DNA of 64,000 bases from Shewanella sp. GD04112 (GTDB lineage: Bacteria; Pseudomonadota; Gammaproteobacteria; Enterobacterales; Shewanellaceae). The DNA is taken from the NCBI RefSeq assembly GCF_029835735.1, contig NZ_JAOEAL010000001.1:4526001-4590000 (forward strand), given 5' to 3'. This document shows, one piece after another, positions 1-9,570 of the stretch; the stretch's first letter is position 1, and every line of letters begins with the position of its first letter. The position numbers and the translations under genes are program-made. Under the pieces are notes generated by a model. That model did not search any database, was not told the origin of the DNA, and saw only the letters and a list, made by a program, of their open reading frames with translations.

Positions 1-3000
1 AACGGTTACAACTTCAATCTCTTTATCCACTCGCCGAACGATCCTAAGAGCATTTCCGAAAGCTATGTAACAGACATAATTCAAGATGCGCATGGCTATA
101 TCTGGGTAGGCACTTTTAGCCAAGGGATCAACCGCTTAGATTTAAAAACCGGCACCTTTGAACGCTTCGGTGTCGAGCAAGGTCTGACCGACCCTAGAGT
201 CACTAAACTCAACATTGTCGGCAATACTCTGTGGATTGGTACACAGGGCGGACTATTTTCGCTCTCCACCCGTACCAACAGAATTACCCAAGTGTCATTG
301 GGGACGAGCATCGACCCCCAAATCACCAGCTTAGCCAATGTGGATAACACCTATTTGCTGGCGGGCACTAAGGCCAGTGGCACCTTTGCCGTAACGGCCA
401 ATACCATCACCCGACTCAATGTACCTCAGGATGTGGTGGCCTATCAGATCAAGGCGAATTCTACCCGCGCCATTACCTTGGCCCTTGGCAATCAGCTCTG
501 GCACTATGATCTGGTATCACAGCAGGGACAAGTACTCTGGCAAACAGAACCTAATGTCCCTTACATCAAAGACTTTATCCAAACACCCCAAGGGCAGTTT
601 TGGGTCGTGGGGCCTGAGGCGGGTTTGATCCAGCTAGATCGTGAAGGTGAACATTTTGTCGCGGCCTACCATAAGTACGATACCAAGCGCCCCACTAGCA
701 TTAGTGAAAACAATATACTGTGTCTGTTAGAGGATCCGTTTGGCAACCTATGGATTGGCGCGAGTTATTCGGGGCTAAATAAGATCAATACCCGTCGGCA
801 GTATTTTCAGCATTTATCTGAATACTCAACAGAATTTCCCCTGCAAAGTAATAATATTCGCTCAATTTACCGCAGCCAAGATAACGCTTTATGGATAGGG
901 ACCGAAGGCGCAGGACTCAAGCGGCTCGCATTCAATCACACTCAGTACGAGCATTACACTTCATTTTTTGCCAACGCCTTAGGCCTAAAGACGCAAAACT
1001 TAAACCTGACCGTGCGCTCCATTGTTCAAGACCAGCAAGGCACGCTCTGGTTTGCCAGTAACTATGGGCTGGGCCGCCTAAGTTCTAGCGGTGACTTTAG
1101 TCTGTTAAAGGTTTCCGATAATCAAGATACCTCCACAGAAGCTAACCATATCCGTAGTTTAGCGCTAGATGACCACAACAGGCTGTGGGTTGCGACTACC
1201 CATGCCCTGTATCGAAAAGCCTCAGAGAATGATGAGTTTACGCCCGTCTCCATCACCAATATTGATAACTTTCACCCCGAGCAAAATATTCTGCTCACCC
1301 TAAGAGTGGATAACACCACACTGTGGATTGGCTCACTCAATGGTTTAGTTAAACTGGATATGCAAACGGGGAAAGGGGAAGCGTTTTACCACGCCCCCCA
1401 TGACAAAAATAGTATTATCAACAACCGTATAAGAGACATTTTAGTCGCCAGTAATGGCGACATCTGGTTTGCGACCCATGGCGGTATGAGCCGCTTATCG
1501 GCACAAGCCGACACTCCGATATTTAAGGATTATACCCGTGAGCAAGGTCTGCCCAGCGACACCATTTACGCCCTGCTGGAGGATGCCGATCATCATATTT
1601 GGTTTAGCAGTAATGCGGGTATCGGCAAGTTAAATCCCGTCAGTGGCAAAGTCATCAATTTTAACGAGCAAGAAGGCCTGCAGGCGCTCGAGTTTAACGG
1701 TGGCGTGAAACTTAAAGATCAAGATGGCGACCTCTGGTTTGGCGGCATTAACGGGATCAATCGCTTTAATCCTAAAGCATTGCCCGACAAACGGGGCGAA
1801 GCCCGAGTCGCACTCACCGCCTATAAGATTGCCGGTGAAAAACACACCATCCTCGATCTTAGCCACCCGCCGCAAATCGTGATGAACTACACCGATCAAT
1901 TGGTCAGCTTTGAGGTCACCTCGATGGATTTTAGCTATACGGGCAAAAACCGTTTTAGCTACTATCTCGAGGGCTTCGATAACCAATGGCACGATTTACC
2001 CACGGGGAATGAAATCACTTTTACCAATATCGAACCAGGCCATTATGTACTGCATGTACGGCATTCCTTGGAGTACAACAACGAAGGTAACTATGCACTG
2101 TTGGTCGATTTAAGTGTAAACGCCCCCTTCTACCGCACTCAATTTGCCTATGTGCTTTATGGGTTACTGGCATTAGCCTTATTGGTCATTATCTATCGGT
2201 GGCGTAAACAAAAACGCCAGCAGCAACAAGAGTTTGAGACCAGCATCCGCGCCTCCGAAGAGCGGCTAAAATTGGCACTCTGGGCTTCGGGCGATGGCAT
2301 GTGGGATTGGAACATCCAAGAACAGCAGGTCTATCGTACCCATACGGATATTCCGGTTTCCCAATGGAGTAGCCACACACTGTTGCACGACAATGCCCAC
2401 CCTGAGGATAGGGAGCGGTTTAAACAAGTCTTGACCGACCATCTACAGGGGCGCACACCATTTTTTGAAATGGAATATCGCATCGAGCATTCACCGGGTA
2501 ACTGGCTGTGGATCCTTGAGCGCGGCAAAGTAGTCGAAACCAATGAGCTGGCCAGACCCGTGCGTATGACGGGCACCACCCGTAATATCACTTCGCGTAA
2601 GTTGATCGAAAACGAGCTAGTGCTCTCTTCTCAAGTGCTTAACAGCATGAACGAAGCCGTTGTGGTGGCAGGTTTGGACTATCGTATCCGCTCGGTAAAC
2701 CCCGCCTTTAGCGCCATTACCGGATATTCGGAGCGGCAAATCAGCGATAAATATTTAATTCACTTAGCCTACAGCCGACAACAGCGAGATCTGTTCAATG
2801 GCATTGAGCAGCAACTGCTGCGCCATAAACATTGGGCGGGTGAAATTTGGATCCGCAACAAGGCACGCAAGGCGATTCTGGTATGGCTTGAGATCAATCA
2901 AGTTATCGATGTGAAAGGGGAAACCAGCCACTTTGTGGCGGTGTTTACCGATATTACAGAACGTAAAAAGGCCGAAGAGGATCTTCGCTTCCTCGCCAGC

Positions 3001-4278
3001 TTCGATACTCTGACAGGGCTGCCGAATCGCACCTTGTTCCAGGACAGGCTCAACCACGCCATATCTCAGGCCCATAGATCGAATAATATCGTCGCCCTGC
3101 TGTTTTTAGACCTCGACCGCTTTAAGCATATCAATGACTCTATGGGGCACCATATTGGCGATCTGCTGCTCAAAGCCGTGGCCCACAGGCTGCAAAGTGC
3201 TGTTCGCGAAGGGGATACGGTTGCCCGTTTAGGCGGCGATGAATTTACCATTATTTTGGAAGGTGTGGCGAAAACCAAGGCGGCGACGCTGATCTCAGAG
3301 AAAGTGCTCAAAGACTTTCAGGCGCCCTTCTTACTCGATGATAAGTCCCTGACTATCTCAACCTCGATTGGTATCAGCTTCTATCCCAATGATGCAAAAG
3401 ATGTGGATTCGCTGATCAAGTTTGCCGACACCGCCATGTACCATGCCAAGGCGCTAGGTCGGAATAACTTTCAGTTTTACACCAATAAGCTCAATGAGAT
3501 GGCAACGCGCCATGTGCAACTTGAGGCAGGGCTTAAACAGGCCATCTCACGCAATGAGTTAAGCTTGGTGTATCAACCCAAGTTTTGTTTACACAATGGC
3601 TCACTCACAGGGCTTGAGGCGCTGCTGCGCTGGCATCATTCCGAACTAGGCCCAATCTCGCCCGCCGAGTTTATTCCGCTGGCGGAGGAAACCGGCATCA
3701 TTAACCAAATTGGCCATTGGGTGATCAACCACGCTTGCCAGCAACTCGCTGAGTGGAATGAGCTAGGTTTTGGCGATATCAGCATGGCGGTGAACCTTTC
3801 GGCCAGGCAGTTGAAGGCCGATATTATTTCGACCATCGAAGTGGCTCTCTCGGTATCAGGTTTACCCGCCAAGGCGCTCGAGCTGGAGTTAACCGAGTCG
3901 ATGATCATGGGTAATCCGCAGGAGTCGGTTAATATCCTCTCGAAACTCAAGGCACTAGGTTTAACCATCGCGGTGGATGATTTCGGTACTGGCTACTCGA
4001 GCCTGAGTTATCTTAAACGTTTCCCTATCGACACCTTAAAAATCGACCGTGAGTTTGTGCGCGACATTACCAACGACCCCGACGATGCAGCCATTACCAG
4101 CGCGATTATCGCCCTCGCCCACAGCCTAGAGTTAAATGTGGTGGCGGAAGGGGTCGAAACCCAAGAGCAGCTGAACTTCTTGGCGCTACAAGGTTGCGAT
4201 CAAGTACAGGGCTTCCTGTTGAGTAAACCACTCAGCGCCCAAGATTGCTTAGCACTGTTGCAACAACGGATAAAATAA
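1..4278 (+). CDS. Membrane-anchored GGDEF-EAL signalling protein with N-terminal regulator propeller (5' end outside window)
   Basis: The reading frame is open from base 1, so the true start lies upstream. The first ~1,800 bases encode a periplasmic two-component-regulator-type propeller: at least ten short repeats of the form LW-[IV]-G-x-x-x-G-[IL]-x-x-[LI], for example LWIGTEGAGLKRL and LWIGSLNGLVKLD. A Y_Y_Y-like module follows (about 1900-2130), then one transmembrane helix (about 2140-2205) and two PAS/PAC modules (about 2250-2960). The GGDEF domain has an intact GGDEF motif at 3232-3246. The EAL domain has EAL at 3616-3624, ELTES, DDFGTGYSS and AEGVET. Both enzymatic signatures look complete, so cyclic-di-GMP synthesis, hydrolysis or both is possible; which dominates cannot be read from sequence. 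The ligand is unknown. Confidence 0.93.
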   Translation, partial: NGYNFNLFIHSPNDPKSISESYVTDIIQDAHGYIWVGTFSQGINRLDLKTGTFERFGVEQGLTDPRVTKLNIVGNTLWIGTQGGLFSLSTRTNRITQVSLGTSIDPQITSLANVDNTYLLAGTKASGTFAVTANTITRLNVPQDVVAYQIKANSTRAITLALGNQLWHYDLVSQQGQVLWQTEPNVPYIKDFIQTPQGQFWVVGPEAGLIQLDREGEHFVAAYHKYDTKRPTSISENNILCLLEDPFGNLWIGASYSGLNKINTRRQYFQHLSEYSTEFPLQSNNIRSIYRSQDNALWIGTEGAGLKRLAFNHTQYEHYTSFFANALGLKTQNLNLTVRSIVQDQQGTLWFASNYGLGRLSSSGDFSLLKVSDNQDTSTEANHIRSLALDDHNRLWVATTHALYRKASENDEFTPVSITNIDNFHPEQNILLTLRVDNTTLWIGSLNGLVKLDMQTGKGEAFYHAPHDKNSIINNRIRDILVASNGDIWFATHGGMSRLSAQADTPIFKDYTREQGLPSDTIYALLEDADHHIWFSSNAGIGKLNPVSGKVINFNEQEGLQALEFNGGVKLKDQDGDLWFGGINGINRFNPKALPDKRGEARVALTAYKIAGEKHTILDLSHPPQIVMNYTDQLVSFEVTSMDFSYTGKNRFSYYLEGFDNQWHDLPTGNEITFTNIEPGHYVLHVRHSLEYNNEGNYALLVDLSVNAPFYRTQFAYVLYGLLALALLVIIYRWRKQKRQQQQEFETSIRASEERLKLALWASGDGMWDWNIQEQQVYRTHTDIPVSQWSSHTLLHDNAHPEDRERFKQVLTDHLQGRTPFFEMEYRIEHSPGNWLWILERGKVVETNELARPVRMTGTTRNITSRKLIENELVLSSQVLNSMNEAVVVAGLDYRIRSVNPAFSAITGYSERQISDKYLIHLAYSRQQRDLFNGIEQQLLRHKHWAGEIWIRNKARKAILVWLEINQVIDVKGETSHFVAVFTDITERKKAEEDLRFLASFDTLTGLPNRTLFQDRLNHAISQAHRSNNIVALLFLDLDRFKHINDSMGHHIGDLLLKAVAHRLQSAVREGDTVARLGGDEFTIILEGVAKTKAATLISEKVLKDFQAPFLLDDKSLTISTSIGISFYPNDAKDVDSLIKFADTAMYHAKALGRNNFQFYTNKLNEMATRHVQLEAGLKQAISRNELSLVYQPKFCLHNGSLTGLEALLRWHHSELGPISPAEFIPLAEETGIINQIGHWVINHACQQLAEWNELGFGDISMAVNLSARQLKADIISTIEVALSVSGLPAKALELELTESMIMGNPQESVNILSKLKALGLTIAVDDFGTGYSSLSYLKRFPIDTLKIDREFVRDITNDPDDAAITSAIIALAHSLELNVVAEGVETQEQLNFLALQGCDQVQGFLLSKPLSAQDCLALLQQRIK

Positions 4279-4290
4279 AACCAGATAAAA

Positions 4291-4319
4291 AAATAAGGCT
4301 CCCTAAAGGAGCCTTATTT
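4291..4319. terminator. Bidirectional Rho-independent terminator
   Basis: A 12-bp perfect inverted repeat (AAATAAGGCTCC / GGAGCCTTATTT) with a CTAAA loop has A/T runs on both sides. It lies between the convergent GGDEF-EAL gene and the aminotransferase gene and can serve both. Confidence 0.9.
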
Positions 4320-4337
4320 CATTGAATCATTTCACGA

Positions 4338-5429
4338 TTAAGGTGCGACACGCTCAACACGTTTCACCCAGCCATCCGGGCCTTGGATATGGCCTTTCTG
4401 GATATCGGTGTACAACTTGTAGATACGCTGAATATGCTCACCCACTTCACCGTTGCCCACGGTCACCACTCGGCCATCTTCAAAAATATAGGAACCGACA
4501 GCAGATACCACGGCAGCTGTACCAAAACCACCCGCTTCGATAATCTCACCAGATTCGATATCGGCGATAAACTTATCCAGCATTACAGTCTCTTGGCGCA
4601 CTTCGCATCCGAGTAACTCACCCAGCTCCATAATGGATTGCGAGGTAATGGATTTTAAGATGGTATCGGTGAAGGTTGGGATGATCACTGTGCCATCTTT
4701 CAGAATGTGGAAGTGGTTCATGGCACCCGCTTCTTCAATCTGTTGGTTGTTCGCATCTAAATACAGCACCTGTGATGCACCAAACTGCGCGGCAGCTTTA
4801 CCGGCACGCAATGAGGCAGCATAGTTACCCGCCGCTTTAGAGGCGCCAGTACCACCCGATACGGCGCGATGGTAAGTCTTGCTGATCAGCAGACGAATAC
4901 CTTTATTCACACCCGCCGCGTAGTAAGCACCACTTGGGCTTAACACTACGCAGAATGTGTAGCGCGTACTTGGACTCACAGACAGACGGTCTTCGGTCGC
5001 AAAAATAAAGGGGCGAATGTATAAACAGGCACCTTCTTGCATCGGGAACCAGAGACGGTCTACGTCGATCAAGGCGTTGATCGCATCGATTTGCATCTGC
5101 TCATCGATATTAGGAATACAGACAATATCCGCAGAACGATTCATACGCTCGGCGTTTTTGTTGATACGGAAAGTGTAAATTTCGCCATCTTCATGCATAA
5201 AGGCCTTGGCGCCTTCGAAGATTGACTGACCATAATGCAGGGCCATCGCACCCGGAGCCATTTCAAACGGACCGTAGGGCACAATACGTGGATCGCGCCA
5301 TTCACCATCGCGATAATCCATTAAAAACATATGATCGGTTCTGAGGCTACCGAAGCCCACATTTCCTTCGGGCTTGAATTGCTCAGTACGGCGTTCGGAC
5401 GCAGGTTTTAAATCGTATTTTATTTCCAT
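4338..5429 (-). CDS. ilvE: Branched-chain amino acid aminotransferase
   Basis: This is a 363-residue fold-type IV PLP enzyme that interconverts Leu, Ile and Val with their 2-oxo acids using glutamate/2-oxoglutarate in the cytoplasm. The PLP lysine is K198 in GASKAAGNYAASL, followed by QVLYLD and an EEAGAMNHF segment, typical of the long BCAT2-like subfamily (about 350-365 residues) rather than the ~309-residue enterobacterial IlvE. It is a single gene, convergent with the upstream signalling gene and ending close to the shared terminator. The ATG at 5429 gives the usual family N-terminus. The function call is firm; the assignment as the main ilvE of this organism is inferred. Confidence 0.93.
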   Translation of the reverse strand: MEIKYDLKPASERRTEQFKPEGNVGFGSLRTDHMFLMDYRDGEWRDPRIVPYGPFEMAPGAMALHYGQSIFEGAKAFMHEDGEIYTFRINKNAERMNRSADIVCIPNIDEQMQIDAINALIDVDRLWFPMQEGACLYIRPFIFATEDRLSVSPSTRYTFCVVLSPSGAYYAAGVNKGIRLLISKTYHRAVSGGTGASKAAGNYAASLRAGKAAAQFGASQVLYLDANNQQIEEAGAMNHFHILKDGTVIIPTFTDTILKSITSQSIMELGELLGCEVRQETVMLDKFIADIESGEIIEAGGFGTAAVVSAVGSYIFEDGRVVTVGNGEVGEHIQRIYKLYTDIQKGHIQGPDGWVKRVERVAP

Positions 5430-5585
5430 CGCATACCACCTTGATTACTGAACAAGCAGACTAGGTAGCGGCAGGAATAAAGTCAATAGGTGAGATTCAT
5501 CTAAAAGTCTTAGCCGATAAAATAAGCGGTTAAAAAGATGTCTTAACAACTTGCCGTTAGGGCAAATCGCTTCATTTGACTCCCC

Positions 5586-6401
5586 TTATTGACTTTGGAT
5601 ATCGCCCTGCGGCGCCTCAAGCCAGCCGCCCACGGCTTGTATGGGTTCTTCATTTAGCGTTAACCAGGCCACCCACGCCAAACGGGGCGCACTAAACGCT
5701 GATGCGGGAATGGCATCGAGGGATTGGGTAAACTGCAGCGTAGGGTCTTTGGCATGTTCAAGCACTCTACTCGCGGGCAAAGATTGCAAACTCAGCACCA
5801 CAAAATCATGGGTTAATTGCCTATGGCGATTCTCGCCGCGTTTGATCTCAGTCGTAAAACCCGAGCCGACCAAGGCCAAATGCAAACGCACTCGATGCAA
5901 GTCTTTATCCTGCGCCCAAGTGGACAGCGGCTCAAAACTCGCCTCAAGCTGCTGGTTGGCGATACTCACCTTAAGCACACCCACCTCAGGTTGAGGCATA
6001 GCAAAGTTCCCATTTAACTCACCCGAGAACCACCCACGCCACTCCTTAGCATTAATCACAAACTGCGGTGTATACACTTGTCGCGTATGCTTTTGGTTTA
6101 AATGCTGATATTGGCGTTCACTGAAAGCCCTTTGGCCAAAAATATCCTTCCATCCTAGGTAATCCCAATACGTCACATGAAAGGCTAACGGAAAATATTT
6201 CTGCCATAGGTCGGTCTTATTAAACTGCTCAGATAACCAAGCCTCGGCGGGCGGACAACTACTGCAGCCCTGTGACGTATAAAGTTCGATAATATAGGGG
6301 CGAGTCACGGCACTCTGCGCTTGAAAAGGCGCCAACGACTGAGCCAATACGGGTTGCCAAAACTGCAACCACAAAAGACCAACGAGTAAGATGCACTTCA
6401 T
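5586..6401 (-). CDS. DUF1223 family exported thioredoxin-like protein
   Basis: The 271-residue product has a signal peptide (about 20 residues ending PVLAQ) and then IIELYTSQGCSSCPPAEAW, the DUF1223 hallmark, with a CxxC pair at residues 46 and 49. The DUF1223 family is thioredoxin-like and of unknown function; periplasmic redox or metal-related roles are only suspected. I chose the ATG at 6401 because GGAG lies about 8 bases upstream; a TTG two codons earlier is less likely. The gene diverges from rof with about 67 bp between starts and has no obvious partner. Confidence 0.85.
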   Translation of the reverse strand: MKCILLVGLLWLQFWQPVLAQSLAPFQAQSAVTRPYIIELYTSQGCSSCPPAEAWLSEQFNKTDLWQKYFPLAFHVTYWDYLGWKDIFGQRAFSERQYQHLNQKHTRQVYTPQFVINAKEWRGWFSGELNGNFAMPQPEVGVLKVSIANQQLEASFEPLSTWAQDKDLHRVRLHLALVGSGFTTEIKRGENRHRQLTHDFVVLSLQSLPASRVLEHAKDPTLQFTQSLDAIPASAFSAPRLAWVAWLTLNEEPIQAVGGWLEAPQGDIQSQ

Positions 6402-6468
6402 ATTCAATTCTCCTATCGCTGAGTATGAGACCTTGAATTACATCTAAATCATTCAACTGAGAACAAAG

Positions 6469-6738
6469 ATGATGTCTGACTACAAAATGATCCCCTGTGC
6501 CCACTACGACTACCTTGAGCTGGCCTGTATGCACGGCTATCGCCTCGACATTGAATTGCAGGACGGCAGTCTGTGCCAAGCACGGGCAATCACGACCCAG
6601 ACCCACGCCGATAAGACTGAATGGCTGGTCGTCGAACATCAAGCTGGTCAGCAAACACTGCGGCTAGATAGCATTATCGCCATCACTCCCACAGATCCCC
6701 ATGCCAGTTTTGGCCGTGTTATGATTGCAAGCCGGTAG
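6469..6738 (+). CDS. rof: Rho-binding antiterminator Rof (YaeO)
   Basis: The product is a small 89-residue protein. It resembles E. coli Rof/YaeO through the segments IPCAHYDYLELAC, the LELQDG-type strand, EWLVVEH and LRLDSI. Rof binds the Rho hexamer near its primary RNA site and lowers Rho-dependent termination. The ATG at 6469 is followed directly by a second ATG (6472), so the start is uncertain by one codon. A small gene of unknown function begins 17 bp downstream and is probably co-transcribed. The match is from remembered family sequence, not a search. Confidence 0.85.
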   Translation: MMSDYKMIPCAHYDYLELACMHGYRLDIELQDGSLCQARAITTQTHADKTEWLVVEHQAGQQTLRLDSIIAITPTDPHASFGRVMIASR

Positions 6739-6755
6739 TAAAGGAGCATAAATAA

Positions 6756-7091
6756 ATGACAAGGATGATACTGTTGCTGGAATTAGGCGATTGGGCAGGA
6801 GGTCACCACGGTCAGTCCCCCTACTTGGTGGAGTTTGATAGCGAGCGACTCGATTCTCCCTTTGACGTTAGCGAAGGTTGGGGACATGGATTAGGCGGTA
6901 GCAGTTATTCGTTGGCACGGTTTGTTGAAACTGAACATTATGCCCAACTCAAGCACCACGCACCTTGGGCCACGACCATCATAAAGCAAGGTTTACCAAC
7001 GCTGGATATAGGGGCCATCGCTCAAGGCTTACTGGCGCAGTATTCCTCGCACCGCCCCAATATTCCGGCGAACTTAGCCCGCTATTTCTAA
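6756..7091 (+). CDS. Small conserved-looking hypothetical protein downstream of rof
   Basis: A 111-residue ORF follows rof by 17 bp and has an AAGGAG Shine-Dalgarno about 10 bases before its ATG, so it is probably translated. I do not recognise a family. It is soluble, with a Gly-rich segment (SEGWGHGLGGSSYS), several His residues and no signal peptide or membrane helix. The context suggests co-transcription with rof, but no functional link can be read. Codon use resembles the neighbours, so recent transfer is not indicated. Confidence 0.55.
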   Translation: MTRMILLLELGDWAGGHHGQSPYLVEFDSERLDSPFDVSEGWGHGLGGSSYSLARFVETEHYAQLKHHAPWATTIIKQGLPTLDIGAIAQGLLAQYSSHRPNIPANLARYF

Positions 7092-7199
7092 CTGAAGATC
7101 TTGCTCTAGCTAATGATCGCGTTCTAATTGAAGATCCCGTGGCGTAGCCTTGTCATGGTAGATGTGCCATAACATTTAAGGCAGCAATGGTTGAGGGCG

Positions 7200-7228
7200 A
7201 GTAAAGCCAAGTTCAACTTAGCTTTACT
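7200..7228. terminator. Hairpin in convergent gap, possible terminator without U-tract
   Basis: The inverted repeat AGTAAAGC ... GCTTTACT has an inner AAGTTCAACTT palindrome, giving an almost continuous stem of 13 pairs with one mismatch. It sits between the small gene after rof and the convergent RidA-family gene. Neither side has a T-run, so termination is plausible but not shown. Confidence 0.45.
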
Positions 7229-7250
7229 GCTAACTTAGATTAGAAGCGAG

Positions 7251-7607
7251 TTACGCCTTAACGACGGCGGCAATCACAGAAACTTCAACCAGATATTCTG
7301 GCTCGGCAATGGCCGCCTGCACACAAGCACGGGCAGGCGCATGGCCCTGTGGCACCCAAGCATCCCAAACGGCATTCATGGCATCGTAGTCATTCATATC
7401 CTTTAGATAGATAGTGGCTGACAACAAGTGTTCCCGAGAGCTGCCCGCCTGCGCTAACAGAGTGTCGACTTCCTCTAGCATAGTCGTCGTTTGTTCGGTG
7501 ATATTTTGATACTTATCCTTCGCCACTTGGCCACATAAGTACGCTGTGCCTTGGTGGATCACTATGCTGCTCATACGTGTACCAACATCTAAACGGGTAA
7601 TGCTCAT
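7251..7607 (-). CDS. RidA/YoaB-family protein
   Basis: This 118-residue RidA-superfamily protein matches the YoaB subgroup: the N-terminal region around VIHQGTAYLCGQV, SATIYLKDMNDYDAMNAVWDAWV, and GHAPARACVQA containing the conserved arginine that in RidA contacts the substrate carboxylate. True RidA proteins deaminate reactive enamine/imine intermediates made by PLP enzymes; the YoaB branch is less well characterised. The ATG at 7607 has the normal family start. It lies 57 bp downstream of the antiporter gene on the same strand and may share its transcript. Confidence 0.88.
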   Translation of the reverse strand: MSITRLDVGTRMSSIVIHQGTAYLCGQVAKDKYQNITEQTTTMLEEVDTLLAQAGSSREHLLSATIYLKDMNDYDAMNAVWDAWVPQGHAPARACVQAAIAEPEYLVEVSVIAAVVKA

Positions 7608-7663
7608 AGGGATAATCTCTTAAATCAAATGGTTAATTCTGCAGGCATTCTACCCCGAAAGGC

Positions 7664-9169
7664 TCAGTTTGTCTGCGAACGAGCGCTCAGCCAAGGTGGA
7701 TAAAAGCGTGTCATTAAGGCCAATAACCCTAGCGCAGTGCCTATGACCCCAAACCACACGAATAGGGTTGCAACCGATAAGTTAACTAACTGAAATCCCA
7801 CTAATGCCGCACCAGCTCCGATTAATGCAAACGGCAGTTGAGTCACCACATGGTCATGGGGTAAGCAGCCAGAACTCGTCGCACTCAGCACGCTAGTATC
7901 GGAAATCGGCGAGCAATGATCGCCAAACACCGAGCCCGCCATCACCGCACTCAATACAGGTAACAGCAAGCTGACATCCATGTTATGGGCAATTTCCCCA
8001 CCGATGGGGATCATAATCGCAAAGGTGCCCCAGCTTGAGCCTGTGGTAAAGGCCATGATAGCGCAGAGTAGAAACATCCCCGCCACCAGCAGACTCGGGG
8101 ATAAGTACAATTTAGCCCAAGCCGCTAACAAGCTCGCCACGCCCAGATCTTGGATCACTGCGCCTATCATCCAAGTACAGAGTAAAATCGCGATGGCAAA
8201 GGCGATCATCCGCACCCCATGCGCCAAGTCCCCCAGCAGTTTCCCTATGCTTCGGCCCGACAACATCAACAACACTAGCGTCACTAAGGTCGATAACAGA
8301 CAGGCATCGCGCATCGCTGCGCCAATATCGGCTTTAGCTAACCAGGCCGAAACATCCCATGACGGCACCTGCTGCGCGCCAGACCAGAGAGTTAAACCGA
8401 CAGAGGCGCACAGTAAGGTCAGCATGGGAATCGCAAGCAACCAAGGATTGCCTTGGGAGGGAGTTAAACTTGGCTCAACGGGATCTGCCACCAATACTGC
8501 ATTCTCGATGGGGCGAAACCCCATCCCAAACCAAGCCACAATCAGCGACAAGCCTAAGGTGGTTATCGCATAAAAATTGAATAAGGCGACGTCGATGAAG
8601 GCCTCAAGGGCGGAGACGGGTAAAAAGCTGAGTCCCGCCAAGAGCGCCATCACATAGGGTCCCCAGCTAGAAAAAGGCAAGAGCGAACAGAGCGGCGATG
8701 CATTAGAGTCGACTAAATAGGCCAACTGCGTCTGACGGATGCCATAACGCTGGCTCAGAGGTTGGCAAACATGACCCACGGCGAGGCAACTAAAAATACC
8801 ATCGATAAAGACTAGCCAGCCCAACAGCACCACACCAATACGCGCCTGTCGCCCCGTGCGAATACGTCGATATAGCCAATCACCAAATTGCTCTACCGCA
8901 CCGCTTCTGGCGAGGAGCTGCGTCATGCTGCCCAGCAGCAACATGGCCATCAGCACGTTTAAATGCCACCACTGCCAAGCGCCTTGGCTGTAAAACTGCT
9001 TAGCGCCTATCTCCAAGAGATAGCCCAAGCTTTGCCCTATATCGAAGTGGGCAATGATTAAGGCGCCCGAGAGGATACCGACACCCAGTGCCACTAAGGT
9101 ACGCCGTAGCCAAAGGGCTAGCACTAGGGTTAATAACAGGGGAAGTATCGCAAGCAGATTCGGCGACAT
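7664..9169 (-). CDS. NhaC-family Na+/H+ antiporter-like transporter
   Basis: A 501-residue inner-membrane protein with about 11-12 hydrophobic helices. NhaC hallmarks are visible: FIDGIFSCLAVGHVCQPLS, the DSNASPLCSLLPFSSWGPYV segment, FTTGSSWGTFAIMIPIG and GSVFGDHCSPISDTSVLS. Family members exchange Na+ for H+, and some exchange small organic acids such as malate/lactate or amino acids, so the exact substrate is open. The ATG at 9169 begins directly before the first helix. It diverges from zapB across about 180 bp. Confidence 0.9.
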   Translation of the reverse strand: MSPNLLAILPLLLTLVLALWLRRTLVALGVGILSGALIIAHFDIGQSLGYLLEIGAKQFYSQGAWQWWHLNVLMAMLLLGSMTQLLARSGAVEQFGDWLYRRIRTGRQARIGVVLLGWLVFIDGIFSCLAVGHVCQPLSQRYGIRQTQLAYLVDSNASPLCSLLPFSSWGPYVMALLAGLSFLPVSALEAFIDVALFNFYAITTLGLSLIVAWFGMGFRPIENAVLVADPVEPSLTPSQGNPWLLAIPMLTLLCASVGLTLWSGAQQVPSWDVSAWLAKADIGAAMRDACLLSTLVTLVLLMLSGRSIGKLLGDLAHGVRMIAFAIAILLCTWMIGAVIQDLGVASLLAAWAKLYLSPSLLVAGMFLLCAIMAFTTGSSWGTFAIMIPIGGEIAHNMDVSLLLPVLSAVMAGSVFGDHCSPISDTSVLSATSSGCLPHDHVVTQLPFALIGAGAALVGFQLVNLSVATLFVWFGVIGTALGLLALMTRFYPPWLSARSQTN

Positions 9170-9348
9170 GGGCCTTTCCGATAATAAATAAACCCAAGAA
9201 TACTAACGAGTTAGTAACAAATGCAAAAAAACTTAAATTCGCACGCGGTTATCGGGCATTTTTTAACCAAACGACAAAGACTGCTATTCCTTATGCTATT
9301 GGCACTGCTAGAATCACAGTCCCATCCAGAAACTATAGGACTCTCCAG

Positions 9349-9570
9349 ATGAGCCTTGAATTACTGTCCAAACTGGAAACCAAGATCCAGGCTACACTCG
9401 AAACTATCGAGCTTCTAAAAATGGAGCTAGAGGAAGAGAAGCAAAAGACGTCGACCTTGAGTGAGCAAAATCAACAATTATCTGAGCAAAACCAACAACT
9501 GCAACAAGAACTCGCTTCTTGGAACGACAAAGTCACCGGACTTGTTGGCCTGCTCAACAGTGAAATCTAA
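9349..9570 (+). CDS. zapB: Cell division protein ZapB
   Basis: The 73-residue protein is almost entirely coiled coil, with heptads rich in Leu, Glu and Gln (repeated SEQNQQL) and the N-terminus MSLELLSKLETKIQATLETI typical of ZapB. ZapB links the Z-ring to the MatP-Ter complex through ZapA and sits on the inner face of the ring. The frame stays open further upstream, but the ATG at 9349 gives the family length and the upstream extension does not resemble it. Its stop codon overlaps by 4 bases the stop of a small gene on the other strand. Confidence 0.92.
   Translation: MSLELLSKLETKIQATLETIELLKMELEEEKQKTSTLSEQNQQLSEQNQQLQQELASWNDKVTGLVGLLNSEI

Noticed and set aside
7980..8573. 197-residue ORF antisense to the NhaC-family gene
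   Set aside because: Shadow of a conserved membrane protein gene; no ribosome site and no recognisable domain.
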